Part shown: piece after piece, positions 1 through 9,798 of the stretch
How the letters are laid out: every line of letters begins with the position of its first letter
How positions within the stretch are numbered: the stretch's first letter is position 1
Assembly: GCA_037176705.1 (NCBI GenBank)
Contig: JBAWUJ010000102.1
Location: 124,001 to 188,000, forward strand
DNA from: Molossus alvarezi
Lineage: Eukaryota; Chordata; Mammalia; Chiroptera; Molossidae
Direction of reading: 5' to 3'
Length of the DNA stretch: 64,000 bases
Made by a program: the position numbers and the translations under genes
Notes under the pieces: generated by a model
Told to the model about the DNA's origin: nothing
Database searches by the model: none
What the model saw: only the letters and a program-made list of their open reading frames with translations

Positions 1-238
1 CCACTAAACACTCAATTGGACACTGCAACCGTATTAAGGTATCCATTCTGCTCTTGAACTGAACGTTATTATATTGTTCTGCACAGAAAGAACACCAGTC
101 ATGAACACTTTTGACTATGCCAGGGTATTCCCATAGGTGCTTCGGGGAAATAGTCTTGAAACAAGTGAATCCATGTCCATTGTTCAAAGACTGACACTCC
201 CTCTTTTAAATTGATCACCTTTTGGTTCTAATGGCTGG

Positions 239-244
239 AATAAA
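239..244 (+). promoter_or_regulatory. Poly(A)-signal-like hexamer, recurring in every unit
   Basis: AATAAA at unit positions 239-244 lies about 930 bp downstream of the TATA-like motif of the preceding unit, on the same strand. It could in principle define a transcript spanning a unit junction and containing the CENP-B box. The match is short and common, so this is a weak call. Confidence 0.15.
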
Positions 245-1267
245 GGGATTGAGTACTTGTCAGTTATCAAGAAATAGGCTGAATTCGTCACAGGGAATTA
301 GAAAGATAGGTTCAGGAGATTCCATTCATGAACAAGGTACAATTCCAGCATTTCACAATGATGGAAAGCGTTTACTTTGAATTCTCAGGAGAAAACAGGT
401 ATCTACTCCTTATGTTTTTTGAGGAAATCGGTACAAACCGTGAAATGTATGATGGATCCAAGAATGACACTGATTCATTCGGTAACAACTTTAAAGAATG
501 TGTGTAGAACTGAATAGGGTGTAGATTTGCATGACCTGAACATTGCCCTAACCAATGTGTTTGATTTCTGCAGCCCAGCCTTTGTTGGATATCAAGATGA
601 CTCATAGACACTTCCAGGCAAACAACACATATGCAGGGCTAAAAGGTAGTATGTTGAAAGGCTGCCTCATCAACTAGTACAGGTTGACTTTCATGGTCAC
701 ATAGGAAAGAAGGCAGACACCTGCATTTACTTACAACACTGTTTAACACTCCAATGTAAAGTATGCCCTGCACACCGGGCATAGTTAGTGTGTAAGTCAT
801 TGAAATGGATACCCAGGTCCACTGCACAAGTGCATTTTCTCTAGAACACTCCTCTTGTTCTCCTTCACAGAGATGTTCAATGTGAAAAACCCTTGGTGTT
901 GTCAGTGTCTTCCAATTCATGGATTTACTCCTTGCATGGAGACAACCAATGTTTCAACTACATCACTTTAGATGTGTTCACTTTCACTGCGTCAAGAATG
1001 CACATGTGTGACACCAGTAGTTATAAGTCTTTCCATTGATTCAGTCTTGGCCATACGTTGGTTCACTGTTCTGAGTAAGAATCATGTAAAACCAACTGCT
1101 ACAGCAGAAACCAAACGTTTTCCAAGTATCGCCTTCAAAAACGGGTTTCAATACGATCCAATCTTTGAAACCATGAACAACACAGAACACAAAAAGGGAT
1201 AACTTTTGATTCTACACATAAGTGGGCTCTGTCCTAGTTGTTCTTCCATGATATGACTGGATCTCCC

Positions 1268-1274
1268 TATAAAA
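1268..1274 (+). promoter_or_regulatory. TATA-like motif, recurring in every unit
   Basis: TATAAAA occurs once per unit at unit positions 1268-1274 and no copy has changed it. Unit 30 carries C to T directly before it (58104). It could support RNA polymerase II transcription of the array, as reported for other centromeric satellites. A 7-base match in about 2 kb is not rare by chance, and no initiator or start site can be shown. Confidence 0.2.
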
Positions 1275-1488
1275 CGAGGAGAATGAACCTTAAAGTGTTC
1301 ATGTTACTCAAGATCTGTGCACTAACTTAACCCAAATGGAAATATTCATTCATTCCCACAGTTGTTTGACTAGAACATGTTTGTTCACAGTTTCCCTGCA
1401 AAGGTACTTAACTTCCCAGGGAAAAACATGCCACTGAGTGAATGTGGCCCCTGGCTCTCACAGAGTTTTGCCCACAATTCAGGATATC

Positions 1489-1511
1489 CAAGACTGCACC
1501 AGCAAGTCTTG
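1489..1511. repeat. Short inverted repeat (7-bp arms, 9-nt loop)
   Basis: CAAGACT at 1489-1495 is the exact reverse complement of AGTCTTG at 1505-1511. A second dyad lies about 100 bp before it: TTTCCCTG at 1391-1398 and CAGGGAAA at 1417-1424, with an 18-nt loop. Both recur in each unit. Dyads of this size are expected by chance in 2 kb, so no function is claimed. Confidence 0.35.
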
Positions 1512-1861
1512 TGTCTCTTTGTCTGGAACAAGAGAAAAAAACTTACACTGCGAAGTTTAAGTGTGATTACCCCTTTACAAAAGGACATTTCTTAAACACT
1601 TAACCAAAACAATATATGCTTTGAGGGTCCTCACGCTCTAGGCTTCATGGAAGTGACTTTTGTGCCACTGAAGTGAAGAGTTCTAACACAGTTCATTTGG
1701 AATAGGTATGGTTGTATACACTCTCCTACAAACAAAGTAGAGTGAAAAGTATGTCTAAGGACCTATCAAAAGTCAGGTTGCCACATTTCCTTACATCAAT
1801 ACTTTCCACAACTGTACTAAGAACACGTAATCTGAACAACAGTACATCAGTGGTGGTTCCA

Positions 1862-1878
1862 TTTCGTGTGAAGCGGGT
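1862..1878 (+). promoter_or_regulatory. CENP-B box (predicted), one per satellite unit
   Basis: The 17 bases TTTCGTGTGAAGCGGGT fit nTTCGnnnnAnnCGGGn, the nine bases known to be essential for binding by CENP-B, a centromere protein derived from a pogo-like transposase. Against the classical human box (YTTCGTTGGAARCGGGA) 14 of 17 bases agree; the mismatches are at box positions 7, 8 and 17. A rough chance estimate from base composition is below 0.01 per unit over both strands, and lower still given the CpG shortage. The box is unchanged in every complete unit. Starts are 1862, 3822, 5782, 7740, 9700, 11660, 13620, 15580, 17540, 19499, 21459, 23419, 25379, 27339, 29299, 31259, 33219, 35179, 37139, 39099, 41059, 43019, 44979, 46939, 48899, 50859, 52819, 54779, 56739, 58699, 60659 and 62619. 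Unit 33 ends before its box. The match is seen in the sequence; binding is inferred. Confidence 0.75.
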
Positions 1879-1960
1879 ATAGCCCTCGAATCTTTTTCTC
1901 AATATTTGGACATTATTTGAAGAAGGTTGTCTATTGGAACACAGTTCTTTGAACTGAGAG

Positions 1961-3920
1961 CCACTAAACACTCAATTGGACACTGCAACCGTATTAAGGT
2001 ATCCATTCTGCTCTTGAACTGAACGTTATTATATTGTTCTGCACAGAAAGAACACCAGTCATGAACACTTTTGACTATGCCAGGGTATTCCCATAGGTGC
2101 TTCGGGGAAATAGTCTTGAAACAAGTGAATCCATGTCCATTGTTCAAAGACTGACACTCCCTCTTTTAAATTGATCACCTTTTGGTTCTAATGGCTGGAA
2201 TAAAGGGATTGAGTACTTGTCAGTTATCAAGAAATAGGCTGAATTCGTCACAGGGAATTGGAAAGATAGGTTCAGGAGATTCCATTCATGAACAAGGTAC
2301 AATTCCAGCATTTCACAATGATGGAAAGCGTTTACTTTGAATTCTCAGGAGAAAACAGGTATCTACTCCTTATGTTTTTTGAGGAAATCGGTACAAACCG
2401 TGAAATGTATGATGGATCCAAGAATGACACTGATTCATTCGGTAACAACTTTAAAGAATGTGTGTAGAACTGAATAGGGTGTAGATTTGCATGACCTGAA
2501 CATTGCCCTAACCAATGTGTTTGATTTCTGCAGCCCAGCCTTTGTTGGATATCAAGATGACTCATAGACACTTCCAGGCAAACAACACATATGCAGGGCT
2601 AAAAGGTAGTATGTTGAAAGGCTGCCTCATCAACTAGTACAGGTTGACTTTCCTGGTCACATAGGAAAGAAGGCAGACACCTGCATTTACTTACAACACT
2701 GTTTAACACTCCAATGTAAAGTATGCCCTGCACACCGGGCATAGTTAGTGTGTAAGTCATTGAAATGGATACCCAGGTCCACTGCACAAGTGCATTTTCT
2801 CTAGAACACTCCTCTTGTTCTCCTTCACAGAGATGTTCAATGTGAAAAACCCTTGGTGTTGTCAGTGTCTTCCAATTCATGGATTTACTCCTTGCATGGA
2901 GACAACCAATGTTTCAACTACATCACTTTAGATGTGTTCACTTTCACTGCGTCAAGAATGCACATGTGTGACACCAGTAGTTATCAGTCTTTCCATTGAT
3001 TCAGTCTTGGCCATACGTTGGTTTACTGTTCTGAGTAAGAATCATGTAAAACCAACTGCTACAGCAGAAACCAAACGTTTTCCAAGTATCGCCTTCAAAA
3101 ACGGGTTTCGATACGATCCAATCTTTGAAACCATGAACAACACAGAAAACAAAAAGGGATAACTTTTGATTCTACACATAAGTGGGCTCTGTCCTAGTTG
3201 TTCTTCCATGATATGACTGGATCTCCCTATAAAACGAGGAGAATGAACCTTAAAGTGTTCATGTTACTCAAGATCTGTGCACTAACTTAACCCAAATGGA
3301 AATATTCATTCATTCCCACAGTTGTTTGACTAGAACATGTTTGTTCACAGTTTCCCTGCAAAGGTACTTAACTTCCCAGGGAAAAACATGCCACTGAGTG
3401 AATGTGGCCCCTGGCTCTCACAGAGTTTTGCCCACAATTCAGGATATCCAAGACTGCACCAGCAAGTCTTGTGTCTCTTTGTCTGGAACAAGAGAAAAAA
3501 ACTTACACTGCGAAGTTTAAGTGTGATTACCCCTTTACAAAAGGACATTTCTTAAACACTTAACCAAAACAATATATGCTTTGAGGGTCCTCACGCTCTA
3601 GGCTTCATGGAAGTGACTTTTGTGCCACTGAAGTGAAGAGTTCTAACACAGTTCATTTGGAATAGGTATGGTTGTATACACTCTCCTACAAACAAAGTAG
3701 AGTGAAAAGTATGTCTAAGGACCTATCAAAAGTCAGGTTGCCACATTTCCTTACATCAATACTTTCCACAACTGTACTAAGAACACGTAATCTGAACAAC
3801 AGTACATCAGTGGTGGTTCCATTTCGTGTGAAGCGGGTATAGCCCTAGAATCTTTTTCTCAATATTTGGACATTATTTGAAGAAGGTTGTCTATTGGAAC
3901 ACAGTTCTTTGAACAGAGAG
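1961..3920 (+). repeat. Satellite unit 2
   Basis: Complete copy. Variants are A at 2732 (unit 772) and A at 3148 (unit 1188). The second is shared only with unit 6. CENP-B box at 3822-3838. Confidence 0.97.
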
Positions 3921-5880
3921 CCACTAAACACTCAATTGGACACTGCAACCGTATTAAGGTATCCATTCTGCTCTTGAACTGTACGTTATTATATTGTTCT
4001 GCACAGAAAGAACACCAGTCATGAACACTTTTGACTATGCCAGGGTATTCCCATAGGTGCTTCGGGGAAATAGTCTTGAAACAAGTGAATCCATGTCCAT
4101 TGTTCAAAGACTGACACTCCCTCTTTTAAATTGATCACCTTTTGGTTCTAATGGCTGGAATAAAGGGATTGAGTACTTGTCAGTTATCAAGAAATAGGCT
4201 GAATTCGTCACAGGGAATTGGAAAGATAGGTTCAGGAGATTCCATTCATGAACAAGGTACAATTCCAGCATTTCACAATGATGGAAAGCGTTTACTTTGA
4301 ATTCTCGGGAGAAAACAGGTATCTACTCCTTATGTTTTTTGAGGAAATCGGTACAAACCGTGAAATGTATGATGGATCCAAGAATGACACTGATTCATTC
4401 GGTAACAACTTTAAAGAATGTGTGTAGAACTGAATAGGGTGTAGATTTGCATGACCTGAACATTGCCCTAACCAATGTGTTTGATTTCTGCAGCCCAGCC
4501 TTTGTTGGATATCAAGATGACTCCTAGACACTTCCAGGCAAACAACACATATGCAGGGCTAAAAGGTAGTATGTTGAAAGGCTGCCTCATCAACTAGTAC
4601 AGGTTGACTTTCCTGGTCACATAGGAAAGAAGGCAGACACCTGCATTTACTTACAACACTGTTTAACACTCCAATGTAAAGTATGCCCTGCACACCGGGC
4701 ATAGTTAGTGTGTAAGTCATTGAAATGGATACCCAGGTCCACTGCACAAGTGCATTTTCTCTAGAACACTCCTCTTGTTCTCCTTCACAGAGATGTTCAA
4801 TGTGAAAAACCCTTGGTGTTGTCAGTGTCTTCCAATTCATGGATTTACTCCTTGCATGGAGACAACCAATGTTTCAACTACATCACTTTAGATGTGTTCA
4901 CTTTCACTGCGTCAAGAATGCACATGTGTGACACCAGTAGTTATCAGTCTTTCCATTGATTCAGTCTTGGCCATACGTTGGTTTACTGTTCTGAGTAAGA
5001 ATCATGTAAAACCAACTGCTACAGCAGAAACCAAACGTTTTCCAAGTATCGCCTTCAAAAACGGGTTTCGATACGATCCAATCTTTGAAACCATGAACAA
5101 CACAGAACACAAAAAGGGATAACTTTTGATTCTACACATAAGTGGGCTTTGTCCTAGTTGTTCTTCCATGATATGACTGGATCTCCCTATAAAACGAGGA
5201 GAATGAACCTTAAAGTGTTCATGTTACTCAAGATCTGTGCACTAACTTAACCCAAATGGAAATATTCATTCATTCCCACAGTTGTTTGACTAGAACATGT
5301 TTGTTCACAGTTTCCCTGCAAAGGTACTTAACTTCCCAGGGAAAAACATGCCACTGAGTGAATGTGGCCCCTGGCTCTCACAGAGTTTTGCCCATAATTC
5401 AGGATATCCAAGACTGCACCAGCAAGTCTTGTGTCTCTTTGTCTGGAACAAGAGAAAAAAACTTACACTGCGAAGTTTAAGTGTGATTACCCCTTTACAA
5501 AAGGACATTTCTTAAACACTTAACCAAAACAATATATGCTTTGAGGGTCCTCACGCTCTAGGCTTCATGGAAGTGACTTTTGTGCCACTGAAGTGAAGAG
5601 TTCTAACACAGTTCATTTGGAATAGGTATGGTTGTATACACTCTCCTACAAACAAAGTAGAGTGAAAAGTATGTCTAAGGACCTATCAAAAGTCAGGTTG
5701 CCACATTTCCTTACATCAATACTTTCCACAACTGTACTAAGAACACGTAATCTGAACAACAGTACATCAGTGGTGGTTCCATTTCGTGTGAAGCGGGTAT
5801 AGCCCTAGAATCTTTTTCTCAATATTTGGACATTATTTGAAGAAGGTTGTCTATTGGAACACAGTTCTTTGAACAGAGAG
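3921..5880 (+). repeat. Satellite unit 3
   Basis: Complete copy. T at 3982 (unit 62) is shared only with unit 7. Private changes are G at 4307, T at 5149 and T at 5395. C at 4524 (unit 604) is shared with units 8, 11, 29 and 33. A at 4692 (unit 772). CENP-B box at 5782-5798. Confidence 0.97.
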
Positions 5881-7838
5881 CCACTAAACACTCAATTGGA
5901 CACTGCAACCGTATTAAAGTATCCATTCTGCTCTTGAACTGAACGTTATTATATTGTTCTGCACAGAAAGAACACCAGTCATGAACACTTTTGACTATGC
6001 CAGGGTATTCCCATAGGTGCTTCGGGGAAATAGTCTTGAAACAAGTGAATCCATGTCCATTGTTCAAAGACTGACACTCCCTCTTTTAAATTGATCACCT
6101 TTTGGTTCTAATGGCTGGAATAAAGGGATTGAGTACTTGTCAGTTATCAAGAAATAGGCTGAATTCGTCACAGGGAATTGGAAAGATAGGTTCAGGAGAT
6201 TCCATTCATGAACAAGGTACAATTCCAGCATTTCACAATGATGGAAAGCGTTTACTTTGAATTCTCAGGAGAAAACAGGTATCTACTCCTTATGTTTTTT
6301 GAGGAAATCGGTACAAACCGTGAAATGTATGATGGATCCAAGAATGACACTGATTCATTCGGTAACAACTTTAAAGAATGTGTGTAGAACTGAATAGGGT
6401 GTAGATTTGCATGACCTGAACATTGCCCTAACCAATGTGTTTGATTTCTGCAGCCCAGCCTTTGTTGGATATCAAGATGACTCATAGACACTTCCAGGCA
6501 AACAACACATATGCAGGGCTAAAAGGTAGTATGTTGAAAGGCTGCCTCATCAACTAGTACAGGTTGACTTTCCTGGTCACATAGGAAAGAAGGCAGACAC
6601 CTGCATTTACTTACAACACTGTTTAACACTCCAATGTAAAGTATGCCCTGCACACCGGGCATAGTTAGTGTGTAAGTCATTGAAATGGATACCCAGGTCC
6701 ACTGCACAAGTGCATTTTCTCTAGAACACTCCTCTTGTTCTCCGTCACAGAGATGTTCAATGTGAAAAACCCTTGGTGTTGTCAGTGTCTTCCAATTCAT
6801 GGATTTACTCCTTGCATGGAGACAACCAATGTTTCAACTACATCACTTTAGATGTGTTCACTTTCACTGCGTCAAGAATGAACATGTGTGACACCAGTAG
6901 TTATCAGTCTTTCCATTGATTCAGTCTTGGCCATACGTTGGTTCACTGTTCTGAGTAAGAATCATATAAAACCAACTGCTACAGCAGAAACCAAACTTTT
7001 TCCAAGTATCGCCTTCAAAAACGTGCTTCAATACGATCCAATCATTGAAACCATGAACAACACAGAACACAAAAAGGGATAACTTTTGATCTACACATAA
7101 GTGGGCTCTGTCCTAGTTGTTCTTCCATGATATGACTGGATCTCCCTATAAAACGAGGAGAATGAACGTTAAAGTGTTCATGTTACTCATGATCTGTGCA
7201 TTAACTTAACCCAAAAGGAAATATTCATTCATTCCCACAGTTGTTTGACTAGAACATGTTTGTTCACAGTTTCCCTGCAAAGGTACTTAACTTCCCAGGG
7301 AAAAACATGCCACTGAGTGAATGTGGCCCCTGGCTCTCACAGAGTTTTGCCCACAATTCAGGATATCCAAGACTGCACCAGCAAGTCTTGTGTCTCTTTG
7401 TCTGGAACAAGAGAAAAAACTTACACTGCGAAGTTTAAGTGTGATTACCCCTTTACAAAAGGACATTTCTTAAACACTTAACCAAAACAATATATGCTTT
7501 GAGGGTCCTCACGTTCTAGGCTTCATGGAAGTGACTTTTGTGCCACTGAAGTGAAGAGTTCTAACACAGTTCATTTGGAATAGGTATGGTTGTATACACT
7601 CTCCTACAAACAAAGTAGAGTGAAAAGTATGTCTAAGGACCTATCAAAAGTCAGGTTGCCACATTTCCTTACATCAATACTTTCCACAACTGTACTAAGA
7701 ACACGTAATCTGAACAACAGTACATCAGTGGTGGTTCCATTTCGTGTGAAGCGGGTATAGCCCTAGAATCTTTTTCTCAATATTTGGACATTATTTGAAG
7801 AAGGTTGTCTATTGGAACACAGTTCTTTGAACAGAGAG
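5881..7838 (+). repeat. Satellite unit 4, divergent, 1,958 bp
   Basis: The most divergent copy. Substitutions against the commonest unit are at 5918, 6652, 6744, 6881, 6944, 6966, 6997, 7024, 7026, 7030, 7044, 7168, 7190, 7201, 7216 and 7514. One T is lost near 7090, and one A is lost from the A7 tract near 7414-7419, leaving A6. Twelve substitutions and one deletion fall in the 336 bp from 6881 to 7216. The change at 7190 destroys the AGATCT site (BglII) found at this place in all other complete units. The alleles at 6944, 6997, 7026 and 7030 recur together in unit 33. The CENP-B box at 7740-7756 is intact despite the divergence. Confidence 0.97.
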
Positions 7839-9798
7839 CCACTAAACACTCAATTGGACACTGCAACCGTATTAAGGTATCCATTCTGCTCTTGAACTGA
7901 ACGTTATTATATTGTTCTGCACAGAAAGAACACCAGTCATGAACACTTTTGACTATGCCAGGGTATTCCCATAGGTGCTTCGGGGAAATAGTCTTGAAAC
8001 AAGTGAATCCATGTCCATTGTTCAAAGACTGACACTCCCTCTTTTAAATTGATCACCTTTTGGTTCTAATGGCTGGAATAAAGGGATTGAGTACTTGTCA
8101 GTTATCAAGAAATAGGCTGAATTCGTCACAGGGAATTAGAAAGATAGGTTCAGGAGATTCCATTCATGAACAAGGTACAATTCCAGCATTTCACAATGAT
8201 GGAAAGCGTTTACTTTGAATTCTCAGGAGAAAACAGGTATCTACTCCTTATGTTTTTTGAGGAAATCGGTACAAACCGTGAAATGTATGATGGATCCAAG
8301 AATGACACTGATTCATTCGGTAACAACTTTAAAGAATGTGTGTAGAACTGAATAGGGTGTAGATTTGCATGACCTGAACATTGCCCTAACCAATGTGTTT
8401 GATTTCTGCAGCCCAGCCTTTGTTGGATATCAAGATGACTCATAGACACTTCCAGGCAAACAACACATATGCAGGGCTAAAAGGTAGTATGTTGAAAGGC
8501 TGCCTCATCAACTAGTACAGGTTGACTTTCATGGTCACATAGGAAAGAAGGCAGACACCTGCATTTACTTACAACACTGTTTAACACTCCAATGTAAAGT
8601 ATGCCCTGCACACCGGGCATAGTTAGTGTGTAAGTCATTGAAATGGATACCCAGGTCCACTGCACAAGTGCATTTTCTCTAGAACACTCCTCTTGTTCTC
8701 CTTCACAGAGATGTTCAATGTGAAAAACCCTTGGTGTTGTCAGTGTCTTCCAATTCATGGATTTACTCCTTGCATGGAGACAACCAATGTTTCAACTACA
8801 TCACTTTAGATGTGTTCACTTTCACTGCGTCAAGAATGCACATGTGTGACACCAGTAGTTATAAGTCTTTCCATTGATTCAGTCTTGGCCATACGTTGGT
8901 TCACTGTTCTGAGTAAGAATCATGTAAAACCAACTGCTACAGCAGAAACCAAACGTTTTCCAAGTATCGCCTTCAAAAACGGGTTTCAATACGATCCAAT
9001 CTTTGAAACCATGAACAACACAGAACACAAAAAGGGATAACTTTTGATTCTACACATAAGTGGGCTCTGTCCTAGTTGTTCTTCCATGATATGACTGGAT
9101 CTCCCTATAAAACGAGGAGAATGAACCTTAAAGTGTTCATGTTACTCAAGATCTGTGCACTAACTTAACCCAAATGGAAATATTCATTCATTCCCACAGT
9201 TGTTTGACTAGAACATGTTTGTTCACAGTTTCCCTGCAAAGGTACTTAACTTCCCAGGGAAAAACATGCCACTGAGTGAATGTGGCCCCTGGCTCTCACA
9301 GAGTTTTGCCCACAATTCAGGATATCCAAGACTGCACCAGCAAGTCTTGTGTCTCTTTGTCTGGAACAAGAGAAAAAAACTTACACTGCGAAGTTTAAGT
9401 GTGATTACCCCTTTACAAAAGGACATTTCTTAAACACTTAACCAAAACAATATATGCTTTGAGGGTCCTCACGCTCTAGGCTTCATGGAAGTGACTTTTG
9501 TGCCACTGAAGTGAAGAGTTCTAACACAGTTCATTTGGAATAGGTATGGTTGTATACACTCTCCTACAAACAAAGTAGAGTGAAAAGTATGTCTAAGGAC
9601 CTATCAAAAGTCAGGTTGCCACATTTCCTTACATCAATACTTTCCACAACTGTACTAAGAACACGTAATCTGAACAACAGTACATCAGTGGTGGTTCCAT
9701 TTCGTGTGAAGCGGGTATAGCCCTCGAATCTTTTTCTCAATATTTGGACATTATTTGAAGAAGGTTGTCTATTGGAACACAGTTCTTTGAACTGAGAG
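7839..9798 (+). repeat. Satellite unit 5
   Basis: Complete copy, apparently identical to unit 1. It carries the same eight variants, at 8138, 8531, 8610, 8863, 8902, 8988, 9725 and 9793. CENP-B box at 9700-9716. Confidence 0.97.

Larger units (their letters stand above)
1..1960 (+). repeat. Satellite unit 1
   Basis: Complete copy. It differs from the commonest unit at eight sites: A at 300, A at 693, A at 772, A at 1025, C at 1064, A at 1150, C at 1887 and T at 1955. The alleles at 693, 1025, 1887 and 1955 are shared only with unit 5, with which I find no difference at all. The first base of the window is not a natural array boundary. Confidence 0.97.
1..3982 (+). repeat. Duplicated segment, left copy (units 1 to early 3)
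   Basis: Matches 7839-11820 at a lag of 7,838 bp (four units, less the 2 bp missing from unit 4). Shared diagnostic alleles are at 300, 693, 1025, 1064, 1150, 1887, 1955, 3148 and 3982. The only difference noticed is G at 3945 against T at 11783. Diagnostic sharing stops after 3982: the next informative site (4307) differs, so the right breakpoint lies between these. The left limit lies outside the window. Confidence 0.85.

Noticed and set aside
140..156. Second CENP-B box candidate starting CTTCGGGGAAATAG
   Set aside because: TTCG and the central A fit, but the required CGGG is absent. The candidate at 283-299 and the TTCA...CGGG at 1133-1145 also fail on core bases or spacing.
525..532. 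ATTTGCAT, a perfect POU octamer on the minus strand, once per unit
   Set aside because: An 8-mer match is not surprising when many factor motifs are considered, and nothing around it supports a promoter or enhancer.
372..611. Minus-strand open frame of 79 codons
   Set aside because: Unit 31 carries a stop in it (59301) and other copies have missense changes. No similarity to a known family is apparent.
639..920. Minus-strand open frame of 93 codons, present in every unit, as a tandemly repeated gene
   Set aside because: It recurs only because the units are nearly identical. There is no recognisable domain or signal peptide, and changes between copies often alter the residue (V/A, E/D, I/T, H/Q), with no sign of protein constraint.
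972..1202. Plus-strand open frame of 76 codons
   Set aside because: A stop interrupts it in unit 4 (6881), and it has the highest density of residue-changing variants. It behaves as noncoding DNA.
1391..1424. Stem-loop with 8-bp arms TTTCCCTG / CAGGGAAA
   Set aside because: About one such dyad with a loop under 20 nt is expected by chance in 2 kb. No terminator or RNA context accompanies it.
1377..1595. Overlapping plus-strand 72-codon and minus-strand 67-codon frames
   Set aside because: The A7-tract deletion in unit 4 and the indel in unit 10 shift the frames freely. Overlap on both strands with no domain suggests chance.
1726..1971. Minus-strand 81-codon frame seen only in units 1 and 5
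   Set aside because: It exists only because C replaces A at unit 1887 and removes a stop. It is a by-product of one substitution shared through the duplication.
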